Source of the DNA: Poseidonibacter parvus
GTDB lineage: Bacteria; Campylobacterota; Campylobacteria; Campylobacterales; Arcobacteraceae
Assembly: GCF_001956695.1 (NCBI RefSeq)
Contig: NZ_CP019070.1
Span: 2,356,001 to 2,420,000, forward strand
Reading direction: 5' to 3'
DNA length: 64,000 nt
In this document: in pieces, positions 43,033 to 52,893 of the stretch
Layout: every line of letters begins with the position of its first letter
Position numbering within the stretch: the first letter of the stretch is position 1
Notes under the pieces: generated by a model
Told to the model about the DNA's origin: nothing
Seen by the model: the letters and a program-made list of their open reading frames with translations, nothing else
The model's database searches: none
Translations under genes and position numbers: made by a program

Positions 43033-44898
43033 TTAATTCTTTTTATTAGATATAATATAATTAATTATATCTAATATATTACTCTTTTTATTTGTGCATG
43101 GATTTTTATAGTTTGAATATAAAATATAAGATCCTATAAAAACTTCTTCAACAGATAATTTCCTTTTTCTTCTTTTAAATACATTTTTAACTCTATCATC
43201 TGTTATTCCCCATCCTGCGTAAAAAGGAACTCCAAAGCATATACATTCTTTACCTAATAAAACAGCTTCAAACCCCATTTGTGAAGTTCTTGTATAAACT
43301 TTTTCAAAATATTTTAATAAAGATATCGAATTCACATCTTTATCAATAATTTTACATCTCTTATTATGAAAATGAAATTCAAAACTATTTTTTTGTATTT
43401 CATCTGGATGAACTTTTATGTAAACTATTGAATCTGGATTTTCATTTATAGCTACGCTAACAATATCTTCTAATGTTGTATTATTTGTCAGTCCATACTT
43501 TAGTGATTGATCATTTTTGGCTTGTGCAATGACTAATACTTTTTTTTCATCATTAAAGTAATCTTTTGAAATGTTTTCTGAATGATTATATTTTGATATG
43601 TTATGTTCTAAAATTAAATCTATAGCTTCTCTAGCTTCTTCGATTATTTTAGGATTATTTTTGAAATCATAAGTATTTAAAATAACTTCTAAGTCACTAG
43701 GTTTTGTAGCATCATAATATATCCCAAGTTTATCTTTTACAGTTGAAAATGATGGAATTAATGATTTATCTAATTCTGTAGAACGTATAAAGCCATCTTC
43801 TAAAAGAGTTAATTTACCATTAAATAACTTACTACAAAAATAAGCAAATTTACCTGTAGGTTTTTTCCCCCAACCTTTAAAGTTTTTTGATTTAAATATT
43901 TGAGATATATTATAAATATAAAAATTCTTTTTAGAAATATCTTTTTTTAAAAGTAAACCTAAAATAAAAATAATTCTGTAAAAAAAGTCCCTTTTATAAA
44001 ATGAATATTTAATCACGTTATAAATCTTTTTTATGCTAGATGTCTCTTTTGATAGATATTCTTGAAACTTTATCAATACTATCTTATCATTTTTAGGAAG
44101 GCTGTAATTTTTTAGAATATATGAGATTAATAAAAGGCGATTAGTTTTTATATAAGGTAGATAAAAATTTCTTTCTAAAATTGATTTTATAATATTTTTC
44201 AATTTTTTATTATTTTGTATCTTTTTACTATTATTACTGACATTAGTAGTATGAATTCTGTACTTTACTAATTTATTATCTAGAGTTATTCTTTTACCAA
44301 ATATCTCATTTATTAAAGAAATCCAATAATCATGATTTTCTATATATACGGGAAAAGGTAATATTTTTTCTTTTAATGCTTTATTAAACATTATTGTATT
44401 GCCCATAACTCCACAAGGACCTAGAATATGTCCTAAATCTTTTTCTTTTTTTAATTTATATTTTCTATATTTAAAATATGAAGTATTAAAAATCTTATCT
44501 TCATCATTTATCATAGTCAAATCAGAATGTATTAATAAAGGCAAATCAATATTATTTTCTTCTTTTTGAATATTCTTTAGTAATAACTCTAGTTTTTGAG
44601 GTTCCCATATATCATCTTGATCACTTAATGCAATATATTTTGAGCTTGAAAGTTTAATCGCTTTTTCAAAATTTCTAGCATATCCTAGATTCTTTTCATT
44701 AATATATAGTTTAATAAAATTAAATTGTTTTAAATATTCTTTGATTATATTTACTGTATTGTCAGTAGAACAATCATCACATATTACAATCTCTATATTT
44801 TTATGAGTTTGTGTTATTATAGAATCTAACTGTTTTTTTAAATATTTTTCACCATTGTAAGTTGTCATTGCTATTGAAATTAGAACAATATTATTCAT
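43033..44898 (-). CDS. GT2 glycosyltransferase fused to a KpsC-like N-terminal domain
   Basis: A 621-residue fusion. Residues 1-220 form a GT2 domain (ISIAMTTYNGEKYLKKQLDS, DxD-type SDQDD near residue 93, ENHDYWI). Residues about 341-600 form a KpsC domain (GWGKKPTGKFAYF, LLEDGFIRS, LGIYYDATKPSDLE, VYIKVHPDE, FGVPFYAGWGITDD). The ATG at 44896-44898 is chosen because GGAAAG lies 7 bases upstream; an upstream TTG would enlarge the overlap. It overlaps the preceding rhamnosyltransferase-like gene by 8 bases. The fusion may couple the first repeat-unit sugar to the poly-Kdo linker; that is inference. Confidence 0.85.
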   Translation of the reverse strand: MNNIVLISIAMTTYNGEKYLKKQLDSIITQTHKNIEIVICDDCSTDNTVNIIKEYLKQFNFIKLYINEKNLGYARNFEKAIKLSSSKYIALSDQDDIWEPQKLELLLKNIQKEENNIDLPLLIHSDLTMINDEDKIFNTSYFKYRKYKLKKEKDLGHILGPCGVMGNTIMFNKALKEKILPFPVYIENHDYWISLINEIFGKRITLDNKLVKYRIHTTNVSNNSKKIQNNKKLKNIIKSILERNFYLPYIKTNRLLLISYILKNYSLPKNDKIVLIKFQEYLSKETSSIKKIYNVIKYSFYKRDFFYRIIFILGLLLKKDISKKNFYIYNISQIFKSKNFKGWGKKPTGKFAYFCSKLFNGKLTLLEDGFIRSTELDKSLIPSFSTVKDKLGIYYDATKPSDLEVILNTYDFKNNPKIIEEAREAIDLILEHNISKYNHSENISKDYFNDEKKVLVIAQAKNDQSLKYGLTNNTTLEDIVSVAINENPDSIVYIKVHPDEIQKNSFEFHFHNKRCKIIDKDVNSISLLKYFEKVYTRTSQMGFEAVLLGKECICFGVPFYAGWGITDDRVKNVFKRRKRKLSVEEVFIGSYILYSNYKNPCTNKKSNILDIINYIISNKKN

Positions 44899-45718
44899 AA
44901 ATAAGCTTTCCAAACTTTTTATTTCTAAAATCTTTTATTCCCAAAAAAATCATGTTAAATGATTTTATCTTTTCTTTTGAAAATAAAATATGTTTAATAA
45001 AGAATCTTTGAAGATACTTATCTCTTTTTAAGAAAAATTCTTTTTGTTCCTCTTTATATTTTTCTCTTAAATATAAATAGTTTCTCATCATATAATATAA
45101 TCTAAAAGGTTTATATATAGTAATGTTTTTTTTGTTTTTAGTTCCTAATTCATGATTTATAGCAATTCTATAATCTTGTAATATTGTATATTTATTTTTA
45201 ATTGTTTTAAAACAAAAATCATGATCTACTTCATCAATAAATAGTTTTTCTTCAAATCCATTTATTAACAAGGCTTTTTCTATATTTAAAATATTTCCAG
45301 ATGTCATGACAAATGACTCTTCTTGATAATAATCTTTAATAAATTTTTTGTTATGAATTGGTGAATAAATCATTAGTTTTGATTTATTAGGTATCTTTGA
45401 AAAATAAGCTAGTAGTTTAGTAAAATCTTTTTTTATAAAAGAACTATCTTGATCCATAGTCATAATCCATTTAAAGTTATCATTAGCAGCTTGTTCTAAT
45501 GCTAAATTTATAGCTTTTGAAATACCTAAGTTTTCACCATTGTGAAGTAATTTTATATTAGTTAGTTTTTGTAATTTTAATAAAAAATCATCTCTTATCA
45601 AAGAGTTACCAACTATATACAAGGTTTTTAAATCTCTTGCATATGTTAAAATATTTTCATAAACCTCTTTATAATTGGGTTTGTAAAGTATTATTATAGC
45701 TGCTAACTCTTCTTTCAT
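44891..45718 (-). CDS. GT2 glycosyltransferase, rhamnosyltransferase-like
   Basis: A 275-residue GT2 enzyme. AAIIILYKPNYKEVYENI, NGENLGISKAINLALEQA, WIMTMDQDSSF and FIDEVDHDFCFK follow the pattern of RfbN/WbbL-type rhamnosyltransferases, in which the motif MDQDS is common. It lies directly after rmlB (1-base overlap, TAATG), which fits the use of dTDP-L-rhamnose as donor. No membrane segment is visible. Confidence 0.8.
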   Translation of the reverse strand: MKEELAAIIILYKPNYKEVYENILTYARDLKTLYIVGNSLIRDDFLLKLQKLTNIKLLHNGENLGISKAINLALEQAANDNFKWIMTMDQDSSFIKKDFTKLLAYFSKIPNKSKLMIYSPIHNKKFIKDYYQEESFVMTSGNILNIEKALLINGFEEKLFIDEVDHDFCFKTIKNKYTILQDYRIAINHELGTKNKKNITIYKPFRLYYMMRNYLYLREKYKEEQKEFFLKRDKYLQRFFIKHILFSKEKIKSFNMIFLGIKDFRNKKFGKLIYE

Positions 45719-46749
45719 TATTTGTATTTATCTAAATACCAATCAACAGTTAACACAATCCCAGTATCAAAGTTCTCATCAGCTTTCCAACCAAGTTCAT
45801 CTTCTAGTTTTGTTGCATCAATAGCGTATCTTCTATCATGTCCTGCTCTATCTTCTACGAAGGTAATTAGCTCTTTATAAGAAGTTAGAGTTTTTGATGG
45901 AACTTTAGTATCTAAAATAGTACAAATAGCATCTACTATTTGAAGATTTGTTCTTTCATTTCTTCCACCAATATTATATGTATTTGCAGTCTTTCCTGTA
46001 TGATAAACTATATCAATACCTTTACAGTGATCTAATACATACAACCAATCTCTAATATTCTTACCATCTCCATAAATTGGAATTGATTCATTGTTAAGTG
46101 CTTTTCTAATTATTGTAGGTATTAGTTTTTCATCATGTTGTTTTGGTCCATAGTTATTTGAACAGTTTGTTATTACTGTATTCATTCCATATGTTTCATT
46201 ATATGCTCTTATTATCATATCACTTGATGCTTTAGAAGCTGAATATGGAGAGTTTGGTGCATATGGAGTAGTTTCAGTAAACAAGTCTTTTGGATCATCT
46301 GTAAGCGTTCCATATACTTCATCTGTTGAGATATGATGAAATCTACTTTTCTTGTAATCTGCTTTATAATTAAATGGTTTATCCATCCAGTATTTATATG
46401 CTACATCTATTAGAGTAAAAGTTCCATTTACATTTGTATTTACAAACACACCAGGATTTTTAATAGAGTTATCTACATGTGATTCTGCTGCAAAGTGAAT
46501 TACACCTTGAATATCATATTCAGTAAATATAAACTCTACTAAATCACGATTACAAATATCACCTTTTATAAATTTATATCTAGGATTTTCTTCACACTCT
46601 TTTAGATTTTCTAAGTTACCTGCGTATGTTAGAAGGTCTAGGTTTATTAGATTATATTCAGGGTATTTATCTAGGAAGTATGGCACAAAGTTTGATCCTA
46701 TAAAGCCTGCACATCCTGTTACTAGTATTGTTTGATTGTTGTTATTCAT
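45718..46749 (-). CDS. rmlB: dTDP-glucose 4,6-dehydratase
   Basis: RmlB catalyses the second step of dTDP-L-rhamnose synthesis, using bound NAD. The 343-residue extended SDR has GCAGFIGSN at the N-terminus, HFAAESHVDNS, STDEVYG and the catalytic Tyr-Lys pair in YSASKASSD. It is separated from the other rml genes by a KilA-N gene, but spacing is tight on both sides, so the whole unit should be one transcript. Confidence 0.96.
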   Translation of the reverse strand: MNNNNQTILVTGCAGFIGSNFVPYFLDKYPEYNLINLDLLTYAGNLENLKECEENPRYKFIKGDICNRDLVEFIFTEYDIQGVIHFAAESHVDNSIKNPGVFVNTNVNGTFTLIDVAYKYWMDKPFNYKADYKKSRFHHISTDEVYGTLTDDPKDLFTETTPYAPNSPYSASKASSDMIIRAYNETYGMNTVITNCSNNYGPKQHDEKLIPTIIRKALNNESIPIYGDGKNIRDWLYVLDHCKGIDIVYHTGKTANTYNIGGRNERTNLQIVDAICTILDTKVPSKTLTSYKELITFVEDRAGHDRRYAIDATKLEDELGWKADENFDTGIVLTVDWYLDKYK

Positions 46750-46750
46750 A

Positions 46751-47578
46751 TTATTTTTTCTCCAGTTGGTCTATTGTCTTTAAACTTGTAATTGATTTTA
46801 GTTGTGTTATAGCCATATTATTTAATATTTCTAATCTTTCTTCTTGTTTTATATTATTTTTGATTAATTCAGCATTCATACTTTCCATATTAGATAAAAC
46901 TACAAGTTGTTCTATACTAGAATAGTCTCTTATATTACCTTGTAGTTTTGGATTATGTTCTTTCCACTGTTTTGCAGTAATTCCAAATAATGCTACATTT
47001 AAGATATCTGCTTCATTTGCATATATAAAAGAGCTTTGAGCTTTTGTTATCTTTTGTGGTATAAGATTTTCTTTGATTGCATCAGTATGTATTTTATAGT
47101 TTATTTTAGCTATATTTCTTTTTAAATCCCAACCTAATTGATTTTTTTCTATTTCGTCATTTTTAAGTCGTTGAAATTCTTTAATTAAATATAATTTAAA
47201 CTCAGCACTTACCCAACTTGCAAATTCAAATGCAATATCTTTATGTGCAAATGTTCCACCATTTTTACCTACTTTAGTAATAAGTCCTATTGCATTTGTA
47301 GTAGAAGTCCATTTAGTAGGAGATAGTGTAAAACTATTTGAACCAGCTTCATTTTTAAAGGAGTCGAATTCGACCCCTTTAAAATCATTATTATTAATAG
47401 TTTCCCAAAGACCTAAAAATTCAATAGTATTTTTGCTTCTAAGCCAGTTTTTGACTACATCTTTTGGTTCATCTTGATTTTTACTTCTAGCAATGTCAGT
47501 TAAGGATATAAAATCACTTTTATTTATTTTAGTTAATGAAACAGTTATATCTTTAACAAACAATTTATTTTGAGGCAT
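46751..47578 (-). CDS. KilA-N domain DNA-binding protein
   Basis: A 275-residue protein with an N-terminal KilA-N domain (residues about 1-115). It has the family features DFISLTDIARSKN, NWLRSKNTIEFLGLWE, NAIGLITKVGKNGGTFAHKDIAFEFASWVSAEFKLYLIKEFQRLK. The C-terminal region is helical (ITAKQWKEHNPKLQGNIRDYSSIEQLVVL). KilA-N domains occur mainly in phage and large DNA virus proteins, but no other phage gene is nearby. The start overlaps the rmlD stop by 1 base, and its stop lies 1 base before rmlB, so it is embedded in the rhamnose operon. Function is unknown; DNA binding is inferred from the domain. Confidence 0.88.
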   Translation of the reverse strand: MPQNKLFVKDITVSLTKINKSDFISLTDIARSKNQDEPKDVVKNWLRSKNTIEFLGLWETINNNDFKGVEFDSFKNEAGSNSFTLSPTKWTSTTNAIGLITKVGKNGGTFAHKDIAFEFASWVSAEFKLYLIKEFQRLKNDEIEKNQLGWDLKRNIAKINYKIHTDAIKENLIPQKITKAQSSFIYANEADILNVALFGITAKQWKEHNPKLQGNIRDYSSIEQLVVLSNMESMNAELIKNNIKQEERLEILNNMAITQLKSITSLKTIDQLEKK

Positions 47579-48471
47579 TACTTTCTTTCACCCAGTTTTC
47601 TCAAAACTTTATCTAAACTATCTTTCCAAAAAGGAATAGTTATATTAAACTCATTTTTTATTTTTGCTTTATTTAAAAGTGAAAAATGAGGTCTTGCTGC
47701 TGGTGTTGGGTATTGATATGTCTCAATTGGGTTAATAGTACAATCAATCTTTGCCATTTTCATAATCTCTTTAGCAAAGTCATACCAAGAAAGTACTCCT
47801 TCATTTGAGTAGTTATATATACTTACTTTATCATTTTTTATATTTGGCAAGATATCTAAAATAGCTTTTGCAAGATCAGCTGCATTTGTAGGAGTTCCTA
47901 CTTGATCAAATATTACACCAAGTTCTTGCTTTTCTTTTCCAAGTCTTAGCATTGTTTTAACAAAGTTATTTCCAAATGATGAGTAAACCCATGATGTTCT
48001 TATAATAATAGAATTTAATGGATTAATATTAATCATTTCATTTTCACCATCAAGTTTTGTTTTACCATAAACTGAGTTTGGGTTTGTTTGAAACTCTTCA
48101 CAATATGGTTTAAAGTTTTTACCATCAAACACATAATCAGTTGAAATATGAATTAGTTTTATATTTAACTCTTTTGAAACAAGTGCTAGTTTTTTTACAG
48201 CTTTTCTATTTGTTAGGTCTGCATTTTCAACATCACTTTCAGCCTTATCAACTGCTGTATATGCTGCACAGTTTATGATTGAATTAATATTATTTGATTC
48301 ACAGAAGTTTTTTATACTATCTTTACACGTAATATCTAGGTTTTCTCTTGTTGTAAAAAAGAAGTTATAAGAGTACTCTTTTTCTAGTTCTCTTATTTCA
48401 CTTCCTAATTGCCCATTTGAGCCTGTTACTAGTATATTTAAAGTATTAGAGTTTGAATTATTTTTATTCAT
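47578..48471 (-). CDS. rmlD: dTDP-4-dehydrorhamnose reductase
   Basis: RmlD performs the final NADPH-dependent reduction to dTDP-L-rhamnose. The 297-residue SDR protein has GSNGQLGSEI (Rossmann loop), NCAAYTAVDKAE, STDYVFDG and the catalytic YGKTKLDGE, all diagnostic. The first about ten residues are Asn/Ser-rich (NKNNSNSNT). The gene overlaps rmlC by 8 bases (ATGAATAA). Confidence 0.96.
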   Translation of the reverse strand: MNKNNSNSNTLNILVTGSNGQLGSEIRELEKEYSYNFFFTTRENLDITCKDSIKNFCESNNINSIINCAAYTAVDKAESDVENADLTNRKAVKKLALVSKELNIKLIHISTDYVFDGKNFKPYCEEFQTNPNSVYGKTKLDGENEMININPLNSIIIRTSWVYSSFGNNFVKTMLRLGKEKQELGVIFDQVGTPTNAADLAKAILDILPNIKNDKVSIYNYSNEGVLSWYDFAKEIMKMAKIDCTINPIETYQYPTPAARPHFSLLNKAKIKNEFNITIPFWKDSLDKVLRKLGERK

Positions 48472-49048
48472 AGTAATTTATACCTGCTTCAAATATTTCT
48501 TTATTATCTTCTATATTAAATAGCTTTGGTTGTTTTGTATCTTTTTCTGATAGTTTTAACTCACCATGTTCTAATTGCCAGTTGATATTTAAATCTTTAT
48601 CATCAAAGGCTATTCCTCTATCACATTGTGGGCTATAATAATTATCTACTTTATATGCAAATACTGTATCATCTTCAAGTACTACAAAGCCATGAGCAAA
48701 GCCTCTTGGAACTAGAAGTTGTTTTTTATTATCAGCTGATAATTCAACGCTCACGTGTTGACCAAATGTTGGAGAGTTACGTCTGATATCAACTGCAACA
48801 TCTAATACAGATCCTTGGATAACTCTTACAAGTTTTGTTTGTGCATGAGGTGGTAGTTGATAGTGAAGTCCTCGCAAGACCCCTTTACTTGATTTTGATT
48901 CATTATCTTGGCAGAAGTTTATTTTATATCCCAATAATTCTTCAAGTTTATCTGCTCTAAAAGTTTCTACGAAGTAACCTCTATGATCTCCATGAACAGT
49001 AGGTTCTACTATAACTACATCAGGTATTGTTGTTCTTATGAAATTCAT
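48464..49048 (-). CDS. rmlC: dTDP-4-dehydrorhamnose 3,5-epimerase
   Basis: RmlC epimerises dTDP-4-keto-6-deoxyglucose at C3 and C5. The 194-residue cupin shows [34 protein letters not shown] and [29 protein letters not shown] is near residue 118. The catalytic His lies in RGLHYQ. The ATG overlaps the rmlA stop (ATGA). Confidence 0.97.
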   Translation of the reverse strand: MNFIRTTIPDVVIVEPTVHGDHRGYFVETFRADKLEELLGYKINFCQDNESKSSKGVLRGLHYQLPPHAQTKLVRVIQGSVLDVAVDIRRNSPTFGQHVSVELSADNKKQLLVPRGFAHGFVVLEDDTVFAYKVDNYYSPQCDRGIAFDDKDLNINWQLEHGELKLSEKDTKQPKLFNIEDNKEIFEAGINYYE

Positions 49049-49935
49049 CTAGCTACTTTTCCTTCTTTTACTCTTTTAATTAGGTATTGACCATAGTTAT
49101 TCTTTTTAAGAGGTTGTGCTAATTCTAAAAGTTTCTCTTTAGTTATATAACCCATTTCATAAGCTATTTCTTCTAAACAAGCAACTTTAAGACCTTGTCT
49201 ATGTTCAATAGTTTGAATAAAGTTAGAAGCTTCTAGCATAGATTCATGTGTTCCAGTATCAAGCCAAGCGTATCCTCTTCCCATTAGTTCAACTTTTAAT
49301 CTTTCTTCTTTTAGGTAATCTTGATTTAGTGTTGTAATTTCTAATTCACCACGATCAGAAGGTTTTACTTGTTTTGCTTTTTCTACTACATCAGAAGGAT
49401 AAAAGTAAAGTCCTACAACTGCGTAGTTTGATTTTGGTTCAAGTGGTTTTTCTTCGATTGAAGTTACATTACCTTCATCATCAAATCCTGCAACTCCATA
49501 TCTCTCAGGGTCATTTACTCTATATCCAAATACTGTTGCTTTATTTTCATCTTTAGCATTTTTAATTGAGTTAGCTAAAAGGTTAGTCATTCCATGTCCA
49601 TAGAAGATATTATCACCTAAAACTAAACAAGCATCATCACCATCTAGGAATTTTTCACCTAGTGTAAAAGCTTGTGCTAATCCATCTGGGCTTGGTTGAA
49701 CTATATATTCAAATTTCATACCAATATCAGAACCATCACCTAGAAGTTCTTCAAATCTTGGAAGATCATGTGGAGTTGAGATAATTAATACTTCTTGAAT
49801 ACCTGCAAGCATTAAAATTGAAAGGGGATAATATACCATTGGTTTATCATAGATTGGAACTAGTTGTTTTGAAACTCCCTTTGTGATTGGGTATAGTCTT
49901 GTTCCACTTCCTCCTGCTAATATAATTCCTTTCAT
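49045..49935 (-). CDS. rmlA: Glucose-1-phosphate thymidylyltransferase
   Basis: RmlA makes dTDP-glucose from glucose 1-phosphate and dTTP, the first step of dTDP-rhamnose synthesis. The 296-residue protein opens with [25 protein letters not shown], followed by [18 protein letters not shown] and [15 protein letters not shown]. It overlaps the upstream HAD phosphatase gene by 4 bases. Confidence 0.97.
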   Translation of the reverse strand: MKGIILAGGSGTRLYPITKGVSKQLVPIYDKPMVYYPLSILMLAGIQEVLIISTPHDLPRFEELLGDGSDIGMKFEYIVQPSPDGLAQAFTLGEKFLDGDDACLVLGDNIFYGHGMTNLLANSIKNAKDENKATVFGYRVNDPERYGVAGFDDEGNVTSIEEKPLEPKSNYAVVGLYFYPSDVVEKAKQVKPSDRGELEITTLNQDYLKEERLKVELMGRGYAWLDTGTHESMLEASNFIQTIEHRQGLKVACLEEIAYEMGYITKEKLLELAQPLKKNNYGQYLIKRVKEGKVAR

Positions 49936-50573
49936 TTTTGCTCCTTTATTACTTTTTTGAAATCATTAAAGTTAGATATATAACTACCTAATTTAATAAG
50001 TTCCATATTATTGAACCCATAGAACTTAATATTATTAGCTACCGATGCTTTATAATCAGTTATACTATCACCAATGAGAATACATTCTCTTATATTATAT
50101 TTATATTTAGATAAAATATTCTTTACTAAGTCATTTTTATGAGTTGGAGAACCTTCTATTGTCTTAAAGTATTTACTTAGACCTAACTCTTTACATAGGA
50201 AATTCAACTCTTTTTCTTCTGAACCTGAAACAATATGAAAATTGTAATCTTTATAGTTTTTTTCTATAAATTCTACTGTTTGTGAAATAAGGTATTTTTC
50301 ATCTACTAATTTTTCTTTCATCAATATAGAAAATTCATTTGCAAAGTTGTTTATTTCTTCTTGTGAAATAGATTTATTTAGCATATTTTCATATAGGTGT
50401 TTTATTTTTACAAATCTTGATAGTCCTGCATTATATCTATGATATGTGATAAATTCATCTATTATATTTTGAGAATTAGTAGCTTGTTTAGCTATTAATT
50501 CAAAGCCTATATCTCTTACTGCCATAGAGTCAATTATAACTCCATCAAAATCCCAAAATATTGTTTTAGACAA
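49932..50573 (-). CDS. HAD-superfamily phosphatase
   Basis: A 213-residue HAD hydrolase of subfamily IA. Motif I is [11 protein letters not shown] (nucleophile and acid Asp), motif II Ser lies in HIVSGSEE, and motif IV is [13 protein letters not shown]. It starts with TTG, which has AAGGAT 7 bases upstream, and it overlaps the stop of the aldolase/cytidylyltransferase gene by 8 bases. That coupling suggests it dephosphorylates an intermediate in the same sugar pathway, as KdsC does between KdsA and KdsB. The link is inference. Confidence 0.85.
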   Translation of the reverse strand: MSKTIFWDFDGVIIDSMAVRDIGFELIAKQATNSQNIIDEFITYHRYNAGLSRFVKIKHLYENMLNKSISQEEINNFANEFSILMKEKLVDEKYLISQTVEFIEKNYKDYNFHIVSGSEEKELNFLCKELGLSKYFKTIEGSPTHKNDLVKNILSKYKYNIRECILIGDSITDYKASVANNIKFYGFNNMELIKLGSYISNFNDFKKVIKEQK

Positions 50574-52893
50574 TTTTACAATCCTTATAAAGTGGAAAAA
50601 GTTTATCTTCTTTCATCATATCTCTAACTATTTCTAAACCTTCTTGTGTATCAACACTTATTGCATCACTTTCAACTTCAACACCTTTAATCTTATATCC
50701 ATATTCCATTGCTCTTAACAACTCATGTGATTCAATATAATCATATTCAGTTTGTTCTAATTTTTCATAAATTTTTAGCATTTCTTTAGTATATGTCATT
50801 ATGTGATAAGCTTTTAAAAGATATTTTGCTTTATTTCTACATTCAGAAGGGATATCACTTCTTGATATATACATCACTTCTGATTTTTTATTTAAAACTA
50901 TTTTAAAATCTGAACAAGAATTTCTTTTGCTATATTTATTATATAAAAGAGAAATATGACAAGAAGGATCTTTTATAAGTGCATTTACTCCTTCTGTTAT
51001 ATAATCAGGATTAACTAAAGCTTCATCTCCATTAATTAATGTATAAATATCAGCTTCAATATGTTTAGCAACCTCTATCATTCTTTCACTACCATTATTA
51101 TGATTTATAGAAGTCATAATTACTTTTCCACCATATTTTTCAACAACTTTTTTTATTCTTTCATCATCTGTTGCTACAATTACTTCATCTAAATTTTTGT
51201 TCATTGAAACTCTTTTTAGAACATGCACAATCATTGGTAAACCTACTATATTAAGTAAAGGTTTTCCAGGTAATCGTGTTGATCCATATCTTGCAGGTAT
51301 TACTCCAACTATTTTTGGTTTTGATTTTGATTCAAATAGTGATGAAGTGATAAAATCTATTCTTATTGATTGTGATAAAATTTTTATAGCATTTTGTATT
51401 GATTCGTTTAATTCATTTATTGACTTAGTATCTATTAGACTATCTTTTTCATCATAAGTATAGTTTTCATTTGTAGTACTAAAGCCATCTACACCTGCTA
51501 TATTTACACTTGCAAATTGATTTTTAATTAAATAATTTATCATCATAACAGCTGAGTTATCATTGTGTAGGTTTTCTATATGACTTAGTGTTTTATACTC
51601 AACTTTATATTTTGCTTTTGATTTTATATTGTTTGAAACGATAACTTTGTTATGATCTAAATCATCACTAAATTCATTGTATCTTTTTTGACTACTAAAA
51701 AAGTAATAATCAGGTGTTATGTCTTTTGGAATATGATTTAATGAAATCATTAAATATTCTTTTTTATTATTTTTAATCTCATCTATCTTTTCATTTAGAT
51801 TTTTTCCAGAACCTAAAAGCAATACTTTTTTATCTTTGCTTAATAATGGTTCATTTATAGTTTCTTGTTTATTTTCATTGTAGTTTATATATAGTTTTTC
51901 TATATATTGTTTGTTGTATTCATATTTTTCATTGTCAGGTACTTGTGCCATGATACGTTTGATTTCATTGATTGTAAGATGTTTTGTATCTAATAAATAT
52001 GAAGCATAGTTTGGATGACACTCTAAAGATGCTGATAAAAAGTGAGCTAATGAATAACCCCATCCTTGAGTTTTGTATATATTATAATAATAACCATCTA
52101 TTAGTTCAAGTATTTCTTCAATATTATATTTTAGGTTTATTTTTTTATTAATAAAATCTGCTAAAAGTTCTGTATTAAGATTTCCTGCACCTCTTCCCAT
52201 ACCATATACTGATGAATCTATTATGATATTTTTGTTTTTTGCTATTTCTATAAAAGTTATAGCAATAGAATAAGATAGTTGCATATTGTTATGTGAGTGA
52301 AAACCTAATGAGATTGTATCATCTAGTATTTTATCCATATCTTCATATAGCTTTTTAAAATCATCTGAAAACATAGAACCTTGTGTATCTACTACGTATA
52401 CTGCATAAGGTTTTAAGGGATTTACAGTTTTAAGTAAATATTCTAATTCTTCTTTTGTATAACTAAGTGTTGATATAGGTTGTATAAATAGCTCATAACC
52501 TTTGGCTTTGATTTTAGGCATTTCTAAAAGTGCTTTTTGAAAATCAGATTTTCTAAAAGAAAATCTAATTCCTTTTACTTTACTATCTTTTGTAAGTTCT
52601 GGCAAAGTGTCTATATCATATTTTGTATATTCTACCATTGCTACTAGCATTTGATTATCTTTGATATTAATATCTTTTACAAGATTTTCGAGGTCTTGCA
52701 TAGATTTAAATCTAGTACAATTTTTACTTTTACCTTTTTCTTTGTCTAAGAAACCACATTCTACTATCTCTATATTTGCATTTATAAGTTTTTGGATTGT
52801 TTTAAACGAATCTTTATCATCAAAAGCCCAGTTGTTTACATATCCACCATCTCGGAGTGTACAATCTAGAATATTTATGTTTATTTTACTCAC
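50566..52893 (-). CDS. Three-part fusion: DRE-TIM aldolase, unknown middle domain, KdsB-like cytidylyltransferase
   Basis: A 775-residue protein. Residues 1-330 are an HMG-CoA-lyase-like (DRE-TIM) aldolase: LDCTLRDGGYVNNW at 9-22, GFHSHNN with His199 and His201 as metal ligands, and GMGRGAGN at 231-238. Residues about 350-520 form a less familiar domain (VLLLGSGKNLNEKIDE...YLMISLNHIP...VNIAGVDGFS). Residues 526-775 are a CMP-Kdo-synthetase-like nucleotidyltransferase with IPARYGSTRLPGKPL at 532-546, VIVATDDERI and INGDEALVNPD. The KdsB signature QGDEP reads NGDEA, so the sugar substrate probably differs from Kdo. The fusion, plus the overlapping phosphatase gene, suggests synthesis and CMP activation of an unusual keto-acid sugar. 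Confidence 0.85.
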   Translation of the reverse strand: MSKININILDCTLRDGGYVNNWAFDDKDSFKTIQKLINANIEIVECGFLDKEKGKSKNCTRFKSMQDLENLVKDINIKDNQMLVAMVEYTKYDIDTLPELTKDSKVKGIRFSFRKSDFQKALLEMPKIKAKGYELFIQPISTLSYTKEELEYLLKTVNPLKPYAVYVVDTQGSMFSDDFKKLYEDMDKILDDTISLGFHSHNNMQLSYSIAITFIEIAKNKNIIIDSSVYGMGRGAGNLNTELLADFINKKINLKYNIEEILELIDGYYYNIYKTQGWGYSLAHFLSASLECHPNYASYLLDTKHLTINEIKRIMAQVPDNEKYEYNKQYIEKLYINYNENKQETINEPLLSKDKKVLLLGSGKNLNEKIDEIKNNKKEYLMISLNHIPKDITPDYYFFSSQKRYNEFSDDLDHNKVIVSNNIKSKAKYKVEYKTLSHIENLHNDNSAVMMINYLIKNQFASVNIAGVDGFSTTNENYTYDEKDSLIDTKSINELNESIQNAIKILSQSIRIDFITSSLFESKSKPKIVGVIPARYGSTRLPGKPLLNIVGLPMIVHVLKRVSMNKNLDEVIVATDDERIKKVVEKYGGKVIMTSINHNNGSERMIEVAKHIEADIYTLINGDEALVNPDYITEGVNALIKDPSCHISLLYNKYSKRNSCSDFKIVLNKKSEVMYISRSDIPSECRNKAKYLLKAYHIMTYTKEMLKIYEKLEQTEYDYIESHELLRAMEYGYKIKGVEVESDAISVDTQEGLEIVRDMMKEDKLFPLYKDCKIV

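Noticed and set aside
46751-47578. Prophage remnant around the KilA-N gene
   Set aside because: Both neighbours are intact rml genes with 1-base spacing, and there are no integrase, structural or att-like sequences.
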